From Emiliania huxleyi CCMP1516 (lineage: Eukaryota; Haptophyta; Isochrysidales; Noelaerhabdaceae), in the NCBI RefSeq assembly GCF_000372725.1, contig NW_005199363.1, forward strand, positions 321,031 through 385,030: 64,000 nt of DNA, in the 5' to 3' direction. This document shows, in pieces, positions 8,847 to 19,603 of this stretch (positions are counted from its first letter, which is position 1; every line of letters starts with the position of its first letter). The notes beneath the pieces are model-generated. The model saw only the letters and a program-made list of their open reading frames with translations, was not told where the DNA came from and made no database searches. The position numbers and the translations under genes are program-made.

Positions 8847-11787
8847 ATGGCGGATCTCCGGGTTGTCGGCAGAGCTGGGGAGGTCGACTACCCCGCCGCG
8901 CCTGACGAGGATTCAAACGGCAGGGCCCTCTTAGCGCGGCGCCCGCGCTTCACCAAGGCTGCAGCGGCGCGCTTTCTGCGGCTGTGCGCGTGCTCAGTCT
9001 TCGTCGGACTCATGCTGCTGATCGCGTTGCCGCCGACATTCGTCCAGATCGAATCTTCGATCGCGCATCTCTCAGACGGGACATTCTCCTTCTTGGTTCC
9101 ACCACCACCGCCGCCACCGCCACCATCACCGCCGCCACCGTTGCCGCCGCCACCATCGCTACTGCCGCCGCAGCCGCCGCAGCCGCCACCACCGCCGCCG
9201 CCGCCGCCACCGTTGCCGCCGCCACCGTTGCCGCCGCCACGCCGCTGCACCGTCGCCGTGGTTGGCTCGTCCGTGGCTGCTGGGCTGCAGGCGGCGCCTT
9301 CCCCGACCACAGGCGAGAGGCCTCTTGGGTGGGCGGGGCGGCTACGGACGGCTCTCGCGGACCCACGCCACGGACTCGTCCTCTCCAACTCTGCCGTGCC
9401 CGGCGCCACCGTCGCCACGACGGCGCCGGTGCTGGCTGCGCTGCTCTCCGGGCCCGAGGTCCCCGGCACGGTCGTCATCGGGCTGTCCCTCGCCAACGAG
9501 GGCCTCGCCAGCACCGGCTCGGAGGCTGCGGCCCGCCAGCTCGCCGACGGCTTCCTGCTCGGGCTGCACGAGCTCGCCTCGAGCGCGGAGCGCGCCGGCG
9601 CGTCGGTGGTGCTCGGCGGGGTCTACCCGAATGATGACTTGGACCTGACCCAGACGCGCGAGCTGCGCCGCACGCATGCTCGCATGGCCGCGTGGCGGTG
9701 GCCCGTGATCAACTTCCTCGAACGGACAGAGGCCGGCGCGGGCCAATCGCCGCTCGCGCACTGGCAGCCGAGGATGCGGGCGGACGCATGGCACCCGAAC
9801 GAGGAGGGCCACGCTGCGATGTTTGACGCCATCAACCTGCGGCTCTTCTTGCAGCCCGCCGGCTGCGGACACGGCCGTCCGCCACTCTTGCCGCCCGCCC
9901 CGCCCACGTTTCCGCCGCTCCAGCCACACCTCGAATTGAAGCCGCACCCGCCTCGCACGCCGCCACGAATTGTCGCGCTGCGCCCCGAGGGCGCGTGCAG
10001 GACCGCCGACGGTGGCGTCGGCACCTACGACGAGAGATGGGGGTTGACGCTGGCAGGCTGCGAGGCGGCGTGTGACGCGGGTTGCCAGGCCTTCGAGTTT
10101 GCACCGTACCTCGCTCGAACCGGCACGAGCAAATGCGAGCTGCACTCCGAGCGCATCAAATACGCCGTCCCCCTTCCCGGCGCGGCCTGCTACACAAAAT
10201 CCGCCGGCCCGCCCTCTCCTGCTCCGCCGCCGCTGCCTTTGACACCGCCGTCGCTGCCAGCTGGGGGCGGGTACAGGGCGCCGGTTGGCCTCGCGTCCGA
10301 CGACGCCGCGCAGCTCGACGCGATGCTGCAGGGAGAGTATTCTCGGCGGCTGTACGGCGCCTTGATAGATGTGTGTAAGCACACCTCGAAGCGCTTCAGT
10401 ACACTCCAGGCCGTGGGGCAATCACGGCAAGACGAAGGATGCACCACGACCGACACCCGCCCGGATCGGTACATCGAAAGGCGCCTCCCACCGCGTTGAC
10501 GTCGAGGCCCTCCACCTCGTCTACTTGGATCTCGTCCCGGGGCACCTCCGCAGCATCGCCAGGTCGCTCGGCGTGTGCGGCCTCACCTCCGGCTCAGACA
10601 GCGGCATAGCGACGCCGCAGTATTGGGCGGGCGGCCGCGCGCCGTCGTACCGCTGCAAGGTGACACACGTCCCCGACACGTCCATGACATGCCTCGTCCA
10701 TGGCATGCCTGCGGGCACGCGTCCTTGCCCCCCCCCCCCCCCCCCGCAGTCGGACGGGCAGCTCGGCTGCGTGCGCCCCTGCCGCTTCTCGCCGCCGTAC
10801 GGCTCTCCGCAGCGCGCCTCGCGCCTCGCCGCCAACGACGCGCTCCTCTACGCGTCGATGAGCGGGGGAATGGACCCGGACGACTCGGCGTGGCTGATGC
10901 CCGCCCTCTCGACGCCCTTCACGCCGGTGCCTCCACAAACGTGGGTCGAGGTGTCGCACTGCCCGCGCTGGGACGCGCGCTCAAAGAGCACCGCCGCCCT
11001 GCGGACCGCGGGCTGGTCCAAGATGTGGTTCTACGTCGCGCCGGGCTCAGGCCTCTCCGTGCGGACACCGGCCGCACCGTCGTCGCGAGATCTCCCGGTT
11101 CATCGAGATGACTCGAGATAGGCCTCTCCGTGGACACCGGCCGCACCGTCGTCATCGACGAGACCGCGGCGCTCGCCACGCGCCACTTTGGGGCCGACCA
11201 GCAGTGCGCCGGCTCGGAGCACTGCTGGGGCGGACGCGTGGGCGGGAACCCGAAGAGCGTGCTGTCGGACACTCTCCCCTCGCTCAAGGAGGACGGCGAC
11301 GCCTCGCCGCTGGTGCGCTACGTCAGGTGTGTGCGGCCGGCCTCTCTCCGCCGCAGCAAGACCCCGGCGGCACGCCCCGACACGTCCCCGAGACACGGCC
11401 CCGACTAGCCCCCGACACCGCCCCGGCACGGCCCCGGCATGGCCCCCGACACGGCCCCCAACACCGCGCGTGCCCCCCCGCAGGCACGAGCTCGGCCTCT
11501 CCGACGCAGACATCGCCGGCCTCGACTCGATCCAGCGGCTCGGCCACTTCGAGACCAGCTGCACGCAGCGCCGCTTCGAGTTGATCCTTTTCACCGACGG
11601 AGCCGCCATCCACGAGGGCACGACCAACCTCGAAGCGGCCGAGGCGCTTCCGAGCCGCATCAAGTGCGGCCGACACCCGCACCTCGTCGCATGCACGCCG
11701 CAGTCGCCCGGCATCCGGTACATGTCCCCGTGCCGTGGGTATGGCAGCGCGCTCTACAGTGGCGACGTGCAGCGGTCCATCTGCTAG
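8847..11787 (+). CDS. membrane-anchored SGNH hydrolase, PAN-like and unknown modules
   Basis: Exons 8847-10372, 10410-10659, 10750-11050, 11122-11326 and 11484-11787 join in frame to 861 aa. A short N-terminus is followed by one membrane helix near residues 45-70 (VFVGLMLLIALPP). Next come a long Pro-rich stalk and an SGNH/GDSL-type domain, with nucleophile block VVGSSVAAG and a catalytic DAWHPNEEGH block. Then there is a Cys-rich PAN/apple-like domain (CRTADGG...CEAACDAGCQAFEF...C), a second Pro-rich linker and a roughly 330-aa C-terminal part I do not recognise (WFYVAPGSG, ACTPQSPGIRYMSPCRG). A type II membrane or secreted esterase is likely. The first intron would be only 37 nt, so the link between the SGNH half and the C-terminal half is the weakest point. 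The third intron is GC-AG and starts with a copy of the next exon. Confidence 0.6.
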
Positions 11788-12755
11788 TACTGATGAAAAA
11801 AAGCACTGGGCTGGGTTTCTAGGCATTGTGGGGTTGGCACTCCCATCGACCCTCATGACCTCCTGCGGTCCGCCAGAAGACCCAGGCGGCGGTCGGCGCT
11901 GTCGGCGCACGGCGGTGGTGGCGAGGCTGTGGCTGAAACGTGAAATAAAACGGACACACTCACGCCAAAAGGAGTAAAGGGGAAGGGCCTTGAGTTGACG
12001 GAAATCGGGGGACGCGACCCACTTCGCCACAGACGGTCCCGCGCCTCGCCGCTATGACGGCGACACGGCCGCGGCTCGTGTGCGTGTCGCCGTCTTTGTC
12101 CGGAGTGAAAAGTCCAACGCGCTCGTCGGTGGCGGCTTCCCCCAACCTGCGCCGCGCTCGGCGAACCTCGACAGCGCCTTCGGTGGCGTGCAGCTCTTTG
12201 CGACAGAAGCCGGAGAGCAGCTCCTCTGCTGCTCACACGCTCTGCATAGTTGGCACAGCCTACTGTGCCTCTGTGCGGCTGCCACAGCTGTCACAGCGAT
12301 GGGCTCGCCCTCACTGGCCCTCAGTCACTTGTGCTGCGGCTTGTGTGAGCGACACTGCTCGGCGACTGCCGGCACACTGTGAGACCATGGGTGTGAGGTA
12401 AAAGCACGCTACCAGCGCTTGGTCACATCGGCCCCGAGGTGAGATCCATCTACTCTGTTGATGACAAGACTTGTCTACCGGCTGGAGCCGAGCAGGAGGG
12501 CCTGGCGCACAACCCCTGGTCAACTGAGGGTCCTTCCCCCGTATTTTAAGCCGGTATCGTTATTCTTCTTTCGCAAGACACGTATGGGAGGTTAAAGTTG
12601 TGCGTCACGCTGCCCGGCGTTTCTCACTTTCCGGGACAGCCCCGCCCTTTCGAGGCAGGAAAGTGACGCGTGACGGCTACCGCGTTCGCCCTGAAAAAGA
12701 AAGAAAAGACACAAACCAAACGAGGGATGGTGCGAGCAGCCTGACTGTCTTCACC
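11788..12755. other. intergenic, no supported gene
   Basis: No exon chain or domain found. The part near 12540-12600 is less GC-rich (attttaagccggtatcgtta). A variant of the gaaa-tract/ACCAAACGAGGGATGG sequence seen in families A and B occurs at about 12690-12730. Confidence 0.4.
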
Positions 12756-12795
12756 CCAACTAGGCCACCTTTTGCGCAAAAGGTGGCCTAGTTGG
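12756..12795. repeat. 40-bp perfect palindrome
   Basis: CCAACTAGGCCACCTTTTGC is followed directly by its exact reverse complement, with no loop. It lies about 190 bp upstream of the kinase start codon. A perfect 40-bp cruciform-forming sequence is unlikely by chance. It could be a transposon footprint or a regulatory site. Confidence 0.9.
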
Positions 12796-12988
12796 TCGAA
12801 GCGCCGACCTTTAGGTCTAACAGGGGTCCCAGGGTGCAGGGATTCCCCTCTCGTACAAAGTTGCACCCGGCGGCACGGGGGCAGGCGCGAGCCTCGGTTT
12901 GATGGTTGGGGAGCGCGGTTTTTTTCTTTCGTGTGCATCGCCGTAAGGAGGAGGAGGAGGCGCGCTGCTGCTATTTTGTCCTCCCGAA

Positions 12989-15225
12989 ATGGGCAATTCG
13001 GTCAGCAGCAGGCTGTGTGGCTCGGACACGGGCATCTTTCGCCGCTTCCACATCGAGGAGGATGTCAAGCTCGGCTCCGGCGGCTTTGGCACCACCTTCC
13101 GCGCGCTCGACAAGCAGACAAAGACGTGAGCGACCCACCGTAGCAGAGGGTGACACCGGGATAGGAGCCACGCGTCCGCGTTACGCGCGTGCTGTGCGAG
13201 GCGTGGCCGCCGCGCGAGCGTGCCTCGCTCCTGACGGGCGCGCGGCCCGCCTGTGGCCGCGCGCAGGTACGTCGCCGCCAAGTGCGTCTCTCTCAAAAAG
13301 ATGAACCTGGAGCGGATCGAGCGCGAGGTTGCGATCACGAAGCACGCGAGCCACGAGCACGTGATCGCCGTGTACGGCGCGGCGCGCCGCCGCGACGAGT
13401 ACGTCATCTTCCTCGAGCTTTGCACCGAGGAGCTCTTTGCGTGAGCCGCGCCCCCACCTCTCACTCCTGCTCCTCCTCCTCCTCCTGCTCCACCTCCTCC
13501 TCCCCGCCTCCCCACCTCCTCCTCCCCGCCTCCCCGCCTCCTCCTCCCCGCCTCCCCACCATCTCCTCCCCACCACCCCACCACCCCACCTCCTCCGCCC
13601 TCCCTCCCTCCCTCCCCTCCCTCTCATCCTCCCAGGCCCTCCCAGGCCCTCCCCAGGCTGTCCCAGGCCCTCCCATCCTTCCCGGGGCGCACGCCGGTGC
13701 CAACCCCCCCCCCCCCCCTCCCGCTGCGTCGCAGGCTGGTGGAGCGGAGACACACGCTCACCGAGAAGGAGTGCAAGCGCTTCATGTGGCAGCTGCTCGG
13801 CGCTGTCGACCACATGCACGGAATGGGTGCTCTAACCCTAACCCTGACCCTGACCCTGACCCTGACCCTGACCCTGACCCTAACCCTAACCCTAACCCTA
13901 ACCCTAACCCTGACCCTGACCCTGACCCTAACCCTAACCCTGACCCTGACCCTAACCCTAACCCTAACCCTAACCCTGACCCTAACCCTAACCCTGACCC
14001 TGACCCTGACCCTAACCCTAACCCTAACCCTGACCACGTGCACGGCATGGGTGCTCGCTGCAGCGCCGCGGCGCAAAGTCTGCCAGCCCGCGCCCTCTCG
14101 GCTGACGCCCGCGCGCGCCTCTCCTCTTCCAGGCGTGCTGCACCGCGACCTCAAGCTCGAGAACCTCATGCTCACCTCCGACCTCTCCCTCCGCGTGATC
14201 GACTTTGGGCGAGCCGCGCCCCCGGCAAGCCTGCAACCGCCCGACCCGGAGGCCACCCCCCCCCACGAGCCGTCCCGGGCTCCCCCCTCCTGTAGGCTCG
14301 CGCACCAGTACCAGCCGCTCGGCGAGCGCGCAAACAGCACCGCGGCCGCGTACAAGGTGGAGATGCTCTACCATTGCTGCGGCTCGCGCTCCTACTGCGC
14401 GCCGGAGGTGCTCTCCCAGGCGGGGTACGCCTTTGGTGCCGACGTGTGGTCGTGCGGCGTCGCCCTCTTTGCGATGCTGCTCGGCGTCTTCCCCGCTCGA
14501 GGGGGCGTCGCTCGTCGAGGACGCGTCCGCGACACGTCGGAGACAATGCCGCGTAGGCTTCTTCCCGCTCGAGGAGGCGTCGCACGCGGACTGGAGGTAC
14601 GACAAGCTCAAGCGCGCGCAGCAGGACGGCAAGTGCGCCGCGTCGCCGTGTCCAGGACACGTCCACGACATGTCGGCGACACGTGCCGTAGGACGGCAAG
14701 TGCACCGTCTCGACGGTGCTGCAGTGGTACGGCAAGCAGCACCGCCTGACGGACGAGGCGCTCAACCTCCTCGACGGCATGCTCGCCATCGACCAGGCTG
14801 AGCGCCTCTCGCCCGCCGCCATCCTGCAGCACGCGTGGTTCGACTCGGCGGCGCCGCAGCGCGCGGCGCGCTCGCCCGCGTACCGGACGCGAGGCCGCGC
14901 CGCGCCCGCCGAGGAGTCGGACACGATCGTGCCCGGCGAGAAGGGCGGCGCTGGCCAGACGTGGGTTGGATACGGCGCGGGCACGGCGGCGCGGCTGCTG
15001 ACCTCTCTCACGGGCGTCGACTTCAAGGCTGGAGGCATGGGCGCAAAGGGCGGCGACGGGAAGCGCAAGCCGGTGTACCGCGCCGCCGAGGTGGACGCGA
15101 TGCTCTCCGAGGTGCTGGCGGAGGGGTGCGACATCGCCGCCCCGCCCATGCGCCGCAACGCGAACTTTGGCGCCGGCGCAATCATACCTACCTTGCCGAG
15201 CGGTCCCGCCGCCTTTGCCTTTTGA
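12989..15225 (+). CDS. serine/threonine protein kinase, possibly myristoylated
   Basis: Seven exons (12989-13125, 13267-13440, 13735-13826, 14133-14208, 14296-14483, 14557-14624, 14692-15225) join to 422 aa. The start ATG gives MGNSVS, a good N-myristoylation context, with Cys at residue 10. Kinase motifs appear in order: GSGGFGTTF (about 31-39), VAAK (K about 51), HRDLKLEN (about 138), DFG (about 158), CAPEV and DVWSCGV. After the kinase fold comes a Gly/Lys-rich tail of about 110 aa with no recognised domain. The fold looks CAMK/SNF1-like in general pattern. Introns include GT-AG, GC-AG (14209, 14484) and one apparent GA-AG (14625). Three are notable: one holds telomere-like repeats and two begin with copies of the following exon. 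Confidence 0.85.
13827..14132 (+). repeat. telomere-like array inside kinase intron
   Basis: About 200 bp of mixed CCCTAA and CCCTGA units occupy about 13832-14033 inside the intron that splits the codon before VLHRDLK. The array is flanked by two near-copies of the exon-intron boundary (GACCACATGCACGGAATGGG at 13808 and GACCACGTGCACGGCATGGG at 14031). This looks like an insertion of telomeric-type repeats into a duplicated target. Confidence 0.9.
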
Positions 15226-15841
15226 GGCGGACCCCCCCGCCCCCCCCCCCACTCGGGCCGCGCGCGACGGACCGGCGTCCGGCCGGCCTCCCCTTGTACA
15301 CGGAGCCCCTTCGGTTCCTAGTTTTCCGGGCGCTGGGGCGCGGGGCGTCGGCCTGTGAGACCGCCCGGGTGGGCGCCTTTGCACTTCTGTGTCGCCGGTC
15401 TCTTGTGAGCATGCACCTTCTCCGGCTGCGAGGGGGCGAGCGTGCTAGAGAATAGAGTTTTGTGATGGTACGAGAGCGAGCATGTCGATGAGCGCACGAT
15501 GGCACCGACAAAAAACGCACATCCTCCGGCCGGACGAGAGAGGGGCGAGGGACGTGTGACGTGCGGGATGCGGGTCCGGGTCCCCGCGGGCGGCGCGGCG
15601 CCGGTGCGGGTGTGTGTGTGGACGAGTGGACGGCGCGGGCGCGGCGCCCACCGTGTGGTGCGTGGAGACTGTGCGCACCCCACCTCTGCTTGTGCTACCT
15701 CGGTAACGCACGAAGGGGAAGGCCGCGCCTCTCAAACCGATCGAGTAAAAGACACACAATGGGCACAGCCGGCGAGGCGATAAAGAATCGGACCGACCAC
15801 CCGCACACGCCGCCATGGAGGAGGGTTAGCAGCTTGAGAGC
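15226..15841. other. spacer between convergent genes
   Basis: This is the space between the converging kinase and ABC1-kinase genes. It contains a poly-C run at about 15233-15250. Otherwise it has only short overlapping frames with no domain. It presumably holds both 3' UTRs. Confidence 0.5.
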
Positions 15842-17293
15842 TCACTCGGCCGCCTCTCTCAACGCCACGGGCTTCGCCTGAGCGCCGATGCGGCTGCGGA
15901 CGAGCCCGAGAGCGCGGCCCGTCTGCAGCTCGGCGAGCCGGCCGACGATCGTCAGCCCGAAAGCGCGCATGTCCTGCTGGTTCTCCCGCAGGATGGGCAG
16001 CAGCGCGACCGCGCGCGCGCGTGCCGCCTGGTCGGGGACGAGCGAGCGGAGGACGGCGGGCGAGTTTGAGTTTGGCGGCGGGTCGGTGCCGGCGGCGTCG
16101 AGGTCGCCGAGGAAGAAGTCGAGCAGCCTCCGGATGGAGGAGAGCACCTTCTCGTCGCTCTCGGTCGGCTTGGGCGCGAGCGCGTCGCGAACCTCGCGGT
16201 TGAAGGCGCGCACGAAGCGTGGCTGAGGCAGCCGGTCGAGCGCCCGGCCCGGCGCAGTCAGGATCAGGTTCTGCAGCGCCTCGCGGGACAGCGCGTCGGC
16301 GGCGGCGACGACCTCATCGACCAGAAAGTCGCGGAAGACCTGACCGTCGTCCGAAAAGAAGAAACCGACCGCCTCGCGCGCCGTCGACGCCTGCGCCTGC
16401 GCCTCGCTCTCCACAGTCCTCGCCGCCGACGCCGCCACGCTCGACGACGACGTCGCCGCCGCCGCCGACGCCGCCGCCGCAAAGCCGGCGTCGCTGAAGC
16501 CGTCGCTGACGCCCTCGACGGCTTCGGCGCGGTAGGCGTCGAGGGCGGAGCGCGCCTTTGCGTCGCCGTCAGCGTCGAGGGCCCTCGTGCCGCGCGCGTC
16601 TCCCGCCTAGAGGACACGTCCGGGACACGTCCGGGACGTGTCTTGTGTCCACGCCCCGTGCAGAGAGCCGCGTCTCCCGCCTGGCCAACGTAGACGCCAC
16701 CACGCACGCCGTCGACCTTGTACGCGGTCCCGTCGCCAGTGTCGCGCACGGCGACGAACTTCTCGAGGGCCTGGAGCAGGTCGATGACACGGTCGACGTC
16801 GAAGGTCTTGCCCTCGCCGTAGACCATGTACCTCAGCGCCTCGCGCATGCGCGGGCTGTCGTCGGTGAGCAGCTTCCTCGAGAGGTACGGGTAGGCCTCG
16901 TCGATGATTGCGAACTGCGGGTTGCCGACAAGCGCGATGCCCTCGAGCACCGAGATGGCGCGGATGATGAGGGCGGAGTAGGGCGGGATGCGGAACGGGA
17001 ACTCGTACGTGATCTCCGCGAGGTCCGCGGCGAGCTCCTGGAAGTTGATACTCTTTGCGCCACCGCCGGCGAGGGCGACATCGAAGACCTTGGAGAGGGC
17101 GGGCACGATGGGCGCCGTGTCGACGTCGCGCGGGATGAAGTCCATATTCTTGAAGTCCTCCCCAATGAGGGAGTAGTCGCGGTTGATCAGGTGCGCGATC
17201 GCCTCAATCATGCCGTACTTTTGGTCGTCGGTCACCTCCGTCATCAGCCCAAAGTCGAGGATGACCAGCCGCCCCTCGGGCGTGCGCAGCATG

Positions 17294-17324
<31 letters not shown>

Positions 17325-18646
17325 CCGTGTCGAGCAGCTGAGTGAGGTACGTGATCACGCCCAAGTTGACCAGCTCGCCGACGTCGTCCGCCGTCGACTG
17401 CGAGAGCTTCTCGCCGTCCACCCACTCGGCGGTGTGCACGCGTCGGGAAGTGAGCTGCGGGTAGTTGGCCGGGATCTTGACGCGCGGGAGGCGGCGCATG
17501 TCGCGGGCGATCCGGATCCCGTTCTCGCACTCGAGAACGTAGTCCAGCTCACGGTAAAAGTTGGCAGCGAACTCGTCGAGCAGCGAAACGACGTCGACGC
17601 GCTGGGACGCCTCGGGCGACATCTTGCGCAGGAACTGGCCGGCGGCGCGGGCGAGGTGCAGGTCGAGCGACACCGTCTCTAGCACGAAGGGCCGCTGCAC
17701 CTTGACCGCCACCTGCGGGACGTGTCTCGGACATGTCATGGACGTGTCCTGGACATGGCTGGCCGCTGCACCTTGACTGCGCACCTCGTCCCCGCCCTCG
17801 CGCAGCGTCGCCTTGTACACCTGGCCGAGCGACGCTGCGGCGACCGGCTCCGGCGTGATGGTGGAGAAGAGCTCGGAGACGTCCTCCACGCCGAGCTCGT
17901 CGCGGACGCACTGCATCGCGACAGCCGACTCGAAGGGCGGCACCTGCGGGGCGGGTTCCGGGAACCGGGAAGGCTCCGCGGACGGGCCCGGGACGGGTCT
18001 GGGACACGGCATCGGCACGGCCGAAGGGCGGCGCCTTGTCGCAGAGCTGCTGCAGCTGGACCATCGCCTGCGGCGACAGGATGTCGGGCCGTATGCTCAG
18101 CGCCTGCCCCAGCTTAATGTAGAAGGGGCCCAGCGAGACGAGGACGTCTCGCAGCCCGGCGACGGCGGCGACCTCGCCCTCAGAGCCGGAGGTCAGCTCG
18201 CCGCGAAGCGCGCTCAACAGGGTCTTCGCGACCCACGCGCCTCCATACAGTGCGAGCTGCCCGATGCGGGTCAGCACCGCGCCGGGCCGCTTGCGGAAGT
18301 AAGCGCTGAGCGCCGCCGGGTCGTACTCGGTCGGGAGGCTGTCGTCGCCGGCGCGCATCTCGACGACCTGCAGCGTAGTGCCGCTCGCGGCATTGTCGTC
18401 GTCGTTGATGTTCGTGCCACGCATCGCCGAGATGAGGGCTGACGTCCGCTCGTCCGCCGCCAGCTGCTCACGCATGTCTGCCATCGCCGCAGACATGTCG
18501 GCGACAGAGCCAGGTCGCTCAGGCGATTTGATCTGCATGCACGGTGACCTTGCACGCGCCGCGGCGGGCGCGTGCAGCGCCAGCCCGGGGGCCAAGCCGC
18601 TCAGCGCAAGCAGCAGAGGCATGGCCGGTCGTACGAACGATGTCAT
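15842..18646 (-). CDS. plastid-type ABC1/UbiB (ABC1K) atypical kinase
   Basis: Exons 18646-18035, 17943-17785, 17712-16681 and 16606-15842 join to 855 aa. The N-terminus (MTSFVRPAMPLLLALSGLAPG, then ALHAPAAARARS) looks like a signal peptide followed by a transit-type region, as in secondary plastids. UbiB hallmarks are FYIKLGQALSIRPD (KxGQ, about residue 180), VPPF, AAASLGQVYKA (A-rich loop), VAVKVQRP (Lys about 260), FFHADPHPGNM and ILDFGLM. The C-terminal third is an Ala-rich, helical extension. ABC1K proteins of this kind act at plastoglobules on prenylquinone metabolism, and that role is inferred from the family. Two introns are GC-AG and one GT-AG. All three begin with a copy of the next exon. 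The 72-nt intron 17713-17784 is in frame and stop-free. Confidence 0.85.
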
Positions 18647-18872
18647 GAGAGATGCAGTCAGGCCGTCGCGGAAGCGTCGTGAAGGGAAGAAGAATTCGAA
18701 TTGGGACCCAGCAGCGCCGAGGAGAGCGATGAGTCAGGGGAAGAGACAGCAGGAGAGAGAACGACGAGAGTGAGAAGAATGCGAGGTGGCATGAAGGTCG
18801 CTGCAAGAATTGGTGATAAACTGCGGAGAGAGATAGAATAATAGGAAGTGGTAGACGCCCGAGGGTGGGCGA

Positions 18873-18966
18873 CGGCTAACACGACACTTCTCCCCTAAAA
18901 TCCGTGTGTGGTGGCGGCGTACCGTCCTCCCATTCCTCCCTTGGGTTGTCTGTTTTCTTTCTTTCT
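18873..18966 (-). repeat. dispersed repeat family A, minus copy
   Basis: This is the reverse complement of the family A element at 2110-2235, ending in a ttctttctttcttt tract. It lies between the ABC1-kinase start and the Mrs2 5' fragment. Confidence 0.8.
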
Positions 18967-18984
18967 TTACCTTCGCTTCATGGC

Positions 18985-19155
18985 CGGGAGACTGGCATGT
19001 ACACGGGCGCGCTTGTCGGGCGCGCCCCCATCGGCGAGCCCAGCGCGGCGGCCGACTCGGCGCGGCGGGTCAACATCAAGGATCGAGAGAGGACGATTCT
19101 TGTGTTTGAGGTGGGCGCAAACAAGCAGTCGGCGATCCGGCACATGTCGCGCTGA
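18985..19155 (+). pseudogene. duplicated 5' fragment of the Mrs2 gene
   Basis: About 170 bp is practically identical to the first exon of the Mg2+ transporter at 20959: RAPIGEPSAAADSARR, VNIKDRERTILVFEVG, KQSAIRHMSR. Here the frame stops right after MSR, where the real gene goes on to RELLEEARRA. It lies about 2 kb upstream of the functional-looking gene, in the same orientation, and is also preceded by family A sequence. Confidence 0.9.
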
Positions 19156-19483
19156 GCGACTGAACGACCGTCGCCGCAATCGACACCGCCACCATTTTGA
19201 CGAGCAGCGCGAGTGCGCTCGTCGGCGGCCAGCCGTCGCGGGCCGGGGCCGAGCCCCGGCCTCAACCGGCCCCGCCGTCTGCAGCAGGCCCGGAGGCCCA
19301 CATGGCGGCCGACCAGCTGATAAGGAGGTCTCTCTTGAGACTTTTAGAAGCCAACAAGAAATCTAGCACTGACAGTGACTTGGGCTCGGCAGCTTGTCGA
19401 CTACCAGCCGAAGCCGGAGTCGGAACCGTAGCCGAGATGGTCGTCGAGGGTGTCGAAAATGTCATTCGCCTCGCTTGAGCACT

Positions 19484-19603
19484 TGAGCACTGGATAGGGT
19501 CGATTCCGCATGGTACGGGACCCCTCGATCGTCTCGCCCTCCCTCACTGGTGTGTTCATTGGGGGGGTCATAACAAACACGGTACAGGATCGAGGTGCAC
19601 GCT
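19484..19603 (+). repeat. dispersed repeat family C, copy 2
   Basis: Same element as 48111-48242, including the poly-G run and the following tcataacaaacacgg and ggatcgaggtgcacgc parts. The minus-strand gene at 19568-20437 runs into it at its 3' end. Confidence 0.85.

Noticed and set aside
13782..14048. Long open frames reading Gly-Leu/Gly-Ser or Thr-Leu repeats on both strands
   Set aside because: They are translations of the CCCTAA/CCCTGA array inside a kinase intron, not proteins.
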